In this document: positions 11,403 through 15,343 of the stretch, piece by piece
Position numbering within the stretch: the stretch's first letter is position 1
How the letters are laid out: each line of letters begins with the position of its first letter
Assembly: GCA_025464025.1 (NCBI GenBank)
Contig: JAODBP010000044.1
Location: 1 to 15,343, forward strand
Length of the DNA: 15,343 nt
Direction of reading: 5' to 3'
Source: Actinomycetes bacterium
GTDB lineage: Bacteria; Actinomycetota; Acidimicrobiia; Acidimicrobiales; CADCSY01
Position numbers and translations under genes: made by a program
The notes under the pieces: model-generated
What the model was told of the DNA's origin: nothing
What the model saw: only the letters and a program-made list of their open reading frames with translations
Databases searched by the model: none

Positions 11403-14400
11403 GTGGTGCTCGACCTCTTCTCGCCGGCCGTGCGGGAGTGGTTCGCGACCTCGTTCCCGGCGCCCACCCCGCCCCAGGAGCAGGGCTGGCCGGCCATCGC
11501 CGCCGGCGACCACACCCTGATCCTGGCCCCGACCGGCTCGGGCAAGACCCTGACCGCCTTCCTGTACGCCCTCGACCGGCTCACCTCGGAGCCGCCGGTC
11601 GAGGAGAAGGCCCGGCGCACGCGGGTGCTCTACATCTCGCCGCTCCGGGCCCTGGCCGTCGACGTCGAGCGCAACCTGCGGGCGCCGCTCCAGGGCATCG
11701 CCCTCGCCGCCGAGCGGCTGGGCGAGCACCTCACCGTGCCCACGGTCGGCATGCGCACCGGTGACACGTCGCCGGAGGACCGTCGGACGCTGGTGCGTCA
11801 CCCGCCCGACGTGCTGATCACCACCCCCGAGTCGCTGTTCCTCATGCTCACCTCGCAGGCGCGGGAGACCCTCGCCGGGGTGCGCTGGGTGATCATCGAC
11901 GAGATCCACGCCATGGCCGCCACCAAGCGGGGCGCCCACCTGGCCCTGTCGCTCGAGCGGCTCGAGCACCTCGTGGTGGCCGCCGGCGCGCCGGCGCCCC
12001 AGCGCATCGGGCTGTCCGCCACGCAGCGCCCGCTCGAGGAGATCGCCCGGTTCCTCGCCGGCACCGGCCGCACCGCCACCATCGTCGATGCCAGCGGTCG
12101 CAAGGCCCTCGAGATCGAGGTCATCGTCCCGGTCGAGGACATGAGCCGGCTGGGCGAGCTGCTCGACGAGCCCCGCAGCGGGCCGGTGGCCGGACCGCCG
12201 GCCCGGGCCAGCATCTGGCCGTCGATCCACCCGAAGCTCCTCGAGCTGATCGAGTCGCACCGGTCGACGCTCATCTTCGTGAACGCCCGCCGCCTGGCCG
12301 AGCGCCTGGCGGCCCGGCTCAACGAGCTGGCCGAGGGCGGCGAGGACGGTCCGCGCTACACCGGGGGCGAGAGCTGGGGCTACGGGTCCAGCGGCGCCGG
12401 CAGTCAACCGGCGTCGGGAGCGGGTGGGCGCAGGGAACCAGACCGGCGTGGAGCGGAGCCTGCGGAGCGAGACCCTCAGCACAGCGAGCTGGTCCGAGCG
12501 CACCACGGGTCGCTGTCGCGCGAGCAGCGGCTCGACATCGAGGACCAGCTCAAGTCGGGGCGGCTCAAGGCGCTGGTCGCCACCTCCTCCCTCGAGCTCG
12601 GCATCGACATGGGGGCGATCGACCTCGTCATCCAGGTCGAGTCGCCCGGCTCGGTGGCCAGCGGGCTCCAGCGCATCGGCCGGTCGGGCCACAACGTGGG
12701 CGACACCAGCCGGGGCAAGGTCTTCCCCAAGCACCGGGGCGACCTGGTCGAGGCCACGGTCGTGGTCCAGCGCATGCGCGACGGCCTGATCGAGGAGACC
12801 CGCTACCCCCGCAACCCGCTCGACGTGCTGGCCCAGCAGATCGTGGCCATGTGTGCCCTCGACGAGTGGACCGAGGCCGACCTCGCTGCCGTCGTCCGGC
12901 GGTGCGCGAACTTCGCCGAGATCTCCGACGAGGCCCTGCACGCCGTGCTCGACCTGCTGTCGGGCCGCTACCCGAGCGACGAGTTCGCCGAGCTGCGCCC
13001 CCGCATCGTGTGGGACCGCGTGGCCGGCACCGTGCGGGGCCGCAACGGGGCCCAGCGGATCGCCGTCACCAACGCCGGCACCATCCCCGACCGCGGGCTG
13101 TTCGGCGTGTTCCTGCCCGACGGCGCCCGGGTCGGCGAGCTCGACGAGGAGATGGTCTACGAGAGCCGGCCGGGCGAGACGTTCCTGCTCGGCGCGTCGA
13201 CCTGGCGGATCCAGGACATCACGCATGACCGCGTGGTCGTCACGCCGGCGCCGGGTGAGCCGGGGAAGATGCCCTTCTGGCACGGCGACAAGCCGGGCCG
13301 GCCCCTCGAGCTGGGCCGGGCCGTCGGTGCGTTCCTCCGCGAGGTGCGCAAGCCCGCCTCCGTGGCCAACGGGATGAAGAGCGCCGTCGACCGGCTCCAG
13401 TCGGAGTACGGGCTGGACGCGTGGGCGGCGTCGAACCTGGTGCAGTACGTCGAGGAGGAGGCCGAGGCCACCGGCCACGTGCCCGACGACCGCACGATCG
13501 TCGTCGAGCGGTTCCGCGACGAGATCGGCGACTGGCGGATCTGCCTCCTCAGCCCGTTCGGGGCCAAGGTCCACGCGCCGTGGGCCATGGCCATCGAGGC
13601 CAACCTGCGCGAGCGGCTCGGCTTCGAGGTGCAGACGATCTGGAGCGACGACGGCATCGTGCTCCGCCTCCCCGAGAGCGAGGACAACGTCCCGCTCGAC
13701 GAGCTGATGATCTCGCCGGAGGACGCCGAGGAGCTGGTGCTGGCCGCGCTGCCGGACACCGCGCTGTTCGCGTCGCGCTTCCGCGAGAACGCGGCGCGGG
13801 CGCTCCTGCTCCCCCGGCGCAAGCCGGGCTCCCGCACGCCGCTGTGGCAGCAGCGCCAGCGCTCGGCCGACCTGCTGCGGGTGGCCCGTGGCTACCCGTC
13901 GTTCCCGATCCTGTTGGAGACCACGCGCGAGTGCCTTCGCGACGTCTTCGACCTGCCGGCGCTCAAGGAGGTGCTGGCCGACCTCCGGGCCCGGCGCATC
14001 CGCATGGTCGGCGTCGACCTCCAGAAGGCATCGCCGTTCGCCTCGTCGCTGCTGTTCGGCTGGGTGGCCCAGTACATGTACGAGGGCGACGCGCCGATGG
14101 CCGAGCGCCGAGCCGCCGCCCTGGCCCTCGACCGCGACCTGCTGCGCGAGCTGCTCGGGGCCGACGAGCTGCGCGAGCTGCTCGACCCCGGCGTCCTGGC
14201 CGACCTCGAGCTCGAGCTCCAGTGCCTCACCGAGGGCCGCCGGGCCCGCGACGCCGACGAGGTGCACGACCTGCTGCGCCGGCTCGGCGACCTCTCGATG
14301 GAGGAGGTCGACCAGCGCTGCGCGTCCGACCAGACCGAATCGTTCGTCACCGAGCTGGTCGAGGCTCGCCGGGCCATCGCCGTGATGGTCGGCGGGGAGC

Positions 14401-15343
14401 CTCGCTTCGCGGCGGCCGAGGACGCGGCCAAGTTGCGCGACGCCCTCGGCGTGCCGGTGCCGCCCGGCCTGCCGGTGGCGTTCCTCGAACCGGTCGAGCG
14501 CCCGCTCGACGAGCTGGTGTCGCGCTACGCCCGCACCCACGGCCCGTTCCGGCCGGTCGAGGCGGCCAAGCGCCTGGGCACGCAGCCCGAGCGGGTGCGC
14601 GAGTCGCTGGGCCGGCTCGAAGCGGCCGGTCGGGTGCTCCAGGGCGAGTTCCGGCCCGGTGGGTCCGACCGCGAGTTCGTCGACGACGAGGTCCTGCGCG
14701 TGCTGCGCCGGCGCTCGCTGGCCGCCCTGCGCAAGGAGGTCGAGCCGGTCGACGCGGCCACCCTCGGCCGCTTCCTCCCGGCCTGGCACGCCGTCGGCGA
14801 CCGGCGCCACGGCCTCGACGCCCTGGTCGACGCCATCGGTCGGGTCCAGGGCGCGGCGATCCCGGCCTCGGTGCTCGAGAGCGACGTCCTCCCGTCGCGC
14901 GTCGAGGGCTACCGCCAGGCCGACCTCGACGCCCTGTGCGCGGCGGGCGAGGTCGTGTGGGTGGGCGCCGGCTCGATCGGCTCGACCGACGGCCGGGTGG
15001 CGCTCTACCTCCGCGACGAGATCGCCCTGCTCGCGCCCCGGCCCGAAGCGGGCGACCGCCCCGACGGCGCCGTGCACGAGGCCATCCGCGACGCGCTGGC
15101 CCAGCGGGGCGCCCTGTTCTGGACCGACCTGCTCCGGGCCGCGGCCACCGACGACGACCCCGTGCCGTCCGAGACCACCGTGCTCGGCGCCCTGTGGGAC
15201 CTGGTGTGGGCCGGCGAGGTCACCAACGACACGCTGGCGCCGCTCCGCTCGGCGATCGGCGGCGCGGCCCGGCGGCGGTCGTCGCGCGGCCGGCCTCGTC
15301 CGGGCCGGCTCACCCGCCTCGGCCCACCAGCCGGCGCCGGCCG
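11403..15343 (+). CDS. lhr: Lhr-type superfamily 2 helicase (3' end beyond the window)
   Basis: Large ATP-dependent DNA helicase of the Lhr family, linked with DNA repair in mycobacteria. About 1,313 residues are visible without a stop. Motifs in order: Walker A APTGSGKT (42-49), Ib-region VLYISPLRALAVDVERNL, motif II DEIH (166-169), motif III LSAT (204-207), motif IV TLIFVNARRLAERLAARL, HHGSLSREQR, motif V ATSSLELGIDMG, and motif VI QRIGRSGH (423-430). The Lhr-specific winged-helix and beta-barrel core follows, then a long C-terminal region as in full-length (roughly 1,500-aa) Lhr. GTG 11403 is chosen for TAGCCT 7 nt upstream; GTG 11406 is an alternative. A loop of about 45 residues between motif IV and HHGS contains dispersed repeat copy B in frame. 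A 1,233-codon antisense open frame is an artefact. Confidence 0.95.
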   Translation, partial: MVLDLFSPAVREWFATSFPAPTPPQEQGWPAIAAGDHTLILAPTGSGKTLTAFLYALDRLTSEPPVEEKARRTRVLYISPLRALAVDVERNLRAPLQGIALAAERLGEHLTVPTVGMRTGDTSPEDRRTLVRHPPDVLITTPESLFLMLTSQARETLAGVRWVIIDEIHAMAATKRGAHLALSLERLEHLVVAAGAPAPQRIGLSATQRPLEEIARFLAGTGRTATIVDASGRKALEIEVIVPVEDMSRLGELLDEPRSGPVAGPPARASIWPSIHPKLLELIESHRSTLIFVNARRLAERLAARLNELAEGGEDGPRYTGGESWGYGSSGAGSQPASGAGGRREPDRRGAEPAERDPQHSELVRAHHGSLSREQRLDIEDQLKSGRLKALVATSSLELGIDMGAIDLVIQVESPGSVASGLQRIGRSGHNVGDTSRGKVFPKHRGDLVEATVVVQRMRDGLIEETRYPRNPLDVLAQQIVAMCALDEWTEADLAAVVRRCANFAEISDEALHAVLDLLSGRYPSDEFAELRPRIVWDRVAGTVRGRNGAQRIAVTNAGTIPDRGLFGVFLPDGARVGELDEEMVYESRPGETFLLGASTWRIQDITHDRVVVTPAPGEPGKMPFWHGDKPGRPLELGRAVGAFLREVRKPASVANGMKSAVDRLQSEYGLDAWAASNLVQYVEEEAEATGHVPDDRTIVVERFRDEIGDWRICLLSPFGAKVHAPWAMAIEANLRERLGFEVQTIWSDDGIVLRLPESEDNVPLDELMISPEDAEELVLAALPDTALFASRFRENAARALLLPRRKPGSRTPLWQQRQRSADLLRVARGYPSFPILLETTRECLRDVFDLPALKEVLADLRARRIRMVGVDLQKASPFASSLLFGWVAQYMYEGDAPMAERRAAALALDRDLLRELLGADELRELLDPGVLADLELELQCLTEGRRARDADEVHDLLRRLGDLSMEEVDQRCASDQTESFVTELVEARRAIAVMVGGEPRFAAAEDAAKLRDALGVPVPPGLPVAFLEPVERPLDELVSRYARTHGPFRPVEAAKRLGTQPERVRESLGRLEAAGRVLQGEFRPGGSDREFVDDEVLRVLRRRSLAALRKEVEPVDAATLGRFLPAWHAVGDRRHGLDALVDAIGRVQGAAIPASVLESDVLPSRVEGYRQADLDALCAAGEVVWVGAGSIGSTDGRVALYLRDEIALLAPRPEAGDRPDGAVHEAIRDALAQRGALFWTDLLRAAATDDDPVPSETTVLGALWDLVWAGEVTNDTLAPLRSAIGGAARRRSSRGRPRPGRLTRLGPPAGAG
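12447..12480. repeat. Dispersed short repeat, copy B, read in frame within lhr
   Basis: The complement of this 34-bp stretch matches copy A (5815-5848) at 30 of 34 positions, sharing CGCTCCGCAGGCT. On the complement, GCTCCGC occurs twice with AG between, giving a 9-bp tandem unit. As read in lhr it encodes RGAEPAERDPQ (residues 349-359) inside a low-complexity loop not needed for helicase motifs. No target duplication or transposase is seen, so the origin is unclear. Confidence 0.6.

Noticed and set aside
11376..15077. A 1,233-codon open frame on the minus strand opposite lhr
   Set aside because: It is antisense to a helicase with every expected motif. Its product is dominated by A, R, G, V, H and D repeats without a recognisable domain, as expected from GC-rich codons lacking stops on the opposite strand.
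1..15343. tRNA, rRNA, CRISPR arrays or toxin-antitoxin operons
   Set aside because: No cloverleaf-like segment, regularly spaced repeats or paired small toxin and antitoxin genes were seen in the gaps, all of which are short.

Overview
The window is very GC-rich, with dense coding and strongly GC-biased third codon positions. Many starts are GTG or TTG, and most genes begin with no ribosome binding site. It carries a coproporphyrin-type hemEHY operon, a mycobacterial-type HelD, a long Lhr helicase and DtxR-type iron control. Together these point to a high-GC actinobacterium. Acidimicrobiia (Iamia/Ilumatobacter-like) is my best guess from general resemblance, not from a database search.

Layout, left to right. 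(1) On the minus strand, a translationally coupled heme operon hemE-hemH-hemY runs leftward; hemY leaves the window. (2) A divergent 85-aa hypothetical gene starts 16 bp from hemE and ends directly against a convergent marR-like regulator. (3) marR and a cytoplasmic YceI-family gene diverge from a short control region holding five copies of the pentamer GCAAC/GTTGC, which looks like a MarR operator cluster. (4) helD encodes a UvrD-like RNA-polymerase-associated helicase. Its putative -10 lies in the loop of a perfect 11-bp inverted repeat. (5) An FAD oxidoreductase is followed, convergently, by a 137-aa stand-alone eCIS-core (DUF4157) protein and a GT2 glycosyltransferase. (6) An FTR1/EfeU iron permease has a near-consensus DtxR/IdeR iron box abutting its start codon, and a GT-C-like membrane protein diverges from it. 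(7) A DtxR-family regulator overlaps the membrane protein tail to tail. (8) lhr diverges from the regulator and runs off the right edge. It contains a short dispersed repeat in frame, related to one just after helD.

Functional themes are iron and heme (heme synthesis, iron uptake, iron box, DtxR-family regulator), nucleic-acid helicases (HelD, Lhr), and envelope glycosylation (GT2, GT-C-like protein and perhaps the FAD oxidoreductase). Several starts carry a TAnnnT-like hexamer 6-8 nt upstream and no Shine-Dalgarno sequence, so leaderless transcription appears common here. yceI and helD are the clear Shine-Dalgarno exceptions.

The points most worth following up are the miniature eCIS-core protein, the iron box paired with a regulator whose metal ligands are altered, the inverted repeat around the helD promoter, the GCAAC operator cluster, and the repeat absorbed into lhr. 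No tRNA, rRNA, CRISPR array, insertion sequence or complete new multi-gene system is visible. No gene-free stretch exceeds about 100 bp.
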